Below, in pieces: positions 63,795 through 64,000 of a stretch of 64,000 bases of DNA (within the stretch, counting starts at the first letter, position 1; each line of letters starts with the position of its first letter). The notes under the pieces were generated by a model that made no database searches, was not told where the DNA came from, and saw only the letters and a program-made list of their open reading frames with translations. The position numbers and the translations under genes are program-made. Source of the stretch: a virus; the IMG/VR virus record IMGVR_UViG_3300025133_000055, positions 23,146 through 87,145 of that record; one strand, written 5' to 3'.

Positions 63795-64000
63795 ATGGGA
63801 AAACAAAGAAGAAGGGTCGCCCGTGCGCACTTTAAGGCACTTGCGGAGGCAGCGGCAAAGGCGGCCGCAGAAAAATCTGTAGAAGATAGGGTTGTTGAAA
63901 AACCCAAACCTATAACCAAAAAGTCAGAGCAACCTAGAGCGGTTGCAATGCCTAAGAAAGCGAAAGTTTCTACAACTAAATCTACAACCAAATCTACAAC
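63795..64000 (+). CDS. Ala/Lys-rich basic protein, truncated by the window end
   Basis: MGKQRRRVARAHFKALAEAA, KAAAEKSVEDRVVEKPKPI and the beginning of a KSTT repeat series (STTKSTTKSTT). Histone-H1-like composition suggests DNA binding or packaging. The frame runs open off the end of the window. AAAAGGAG precedes the ATG. Confidence 0.6.
   Translation, partial: MGKQRRRVARAHFKALAEAAAKAAAEKSVEDRVVEKPKPITKKSEQPRAVAMPKKAKVSTTKSTTKST

Overview
The window is a stretch of a large tailed-phage genome. It carries tail-fibre-like LamG proteins, many short overlapping genes on one strand, phage-type nucleotide and DNA-modification enzymes, a tmRNA, a GroEL and two ClpP-like proteases. Short leaders that end in an (L/I)-x-E motif sit on about two dozen otherwise unrelated proteins. 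That is the pattern by which T4-type phages load internal proteins into the prohead, so I read this as a large T4-like myovirus. Several lipobox signal peptides point to a Gram-negative-type host. I cannot name the host or the phage.

Layout. 1-6.4 kb: nucleotide and DNA metabolism. It holds a short adenylosuccinate synthetase (PurA/PurZ family), an Smr-domain protein, a candidate restriction endonuclease overlapping a C5-cytosine methyltransferase, dUTPase, a phage N6-adenine methyltransferase and a CBS-less IMP dehydrogenase/GMP reductase. 6.4-18.9 kb: an acidic/basic bipolar protein, ClpP-like protease, GroEL, a holin-like protein, ImmA/IrrE-like protease, Nudix hydrolase, three lipoproteins (one trypsin-like, one von Willebrand A) and a nucleotidyltransferase. 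18.9-31.5 kb: an early-type block of very small overlapping genes. Many of their products begin with an FKxGDxI/FKPGQII strand. It is driven by six copies of a promoter with three TTGAC boxes at invariant spacing. A MoxR ATPase with a metallopeptidase/VWA partner, a zinc-knuckle protein and a roughly 214-nt structured RNA also lie here. 31.5-32.45 kb is noncoding and full of promoter-like boxes, inverted repeats and terminators.

32.5-41.5 kb: late genes, mostly charged proteins with the leader MKITKxxLRKIIKEE, plus a second ClpP, a cytochrome c, a radical SAM enzyme and an HNH gene between duplicated promoters. 41.5 kb: tmRNA. 41.9-53.6 kb: a cargo region with two amidoligase-like proteins, a gamma-glutamylcyclotransferase, a peptidoglycan amidase and seven consecutive genes. 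Those seven start with a nearly identical 26-bp leader (MKLLLENWR) followed by unrelated domains (GNAT, ADP-ribosyltransferase-like, ParB-like, metalloprotease and others). 53.6-64 kb: a thioredoxin lipoprotein, small virion-type proteins, a metalloprotease-tailed protein and three LamG/fibre proteins.

Two regulatory classes are visible. Consensus sigma70-type promoters (TTGACA-N17-TATAAT) sit mainly before early and middle genes. A different motif, ACTAWTTATA, sits 3-45 nt before late gene starts, including one gene on the minus strand. The working picture is that early small proteins and DNA enzymes take over the host and remake its nucleotides. Late transcription then makes the capsid together with a set of leader-tagged enzymes that are probably packaged and delivered with the DNA.
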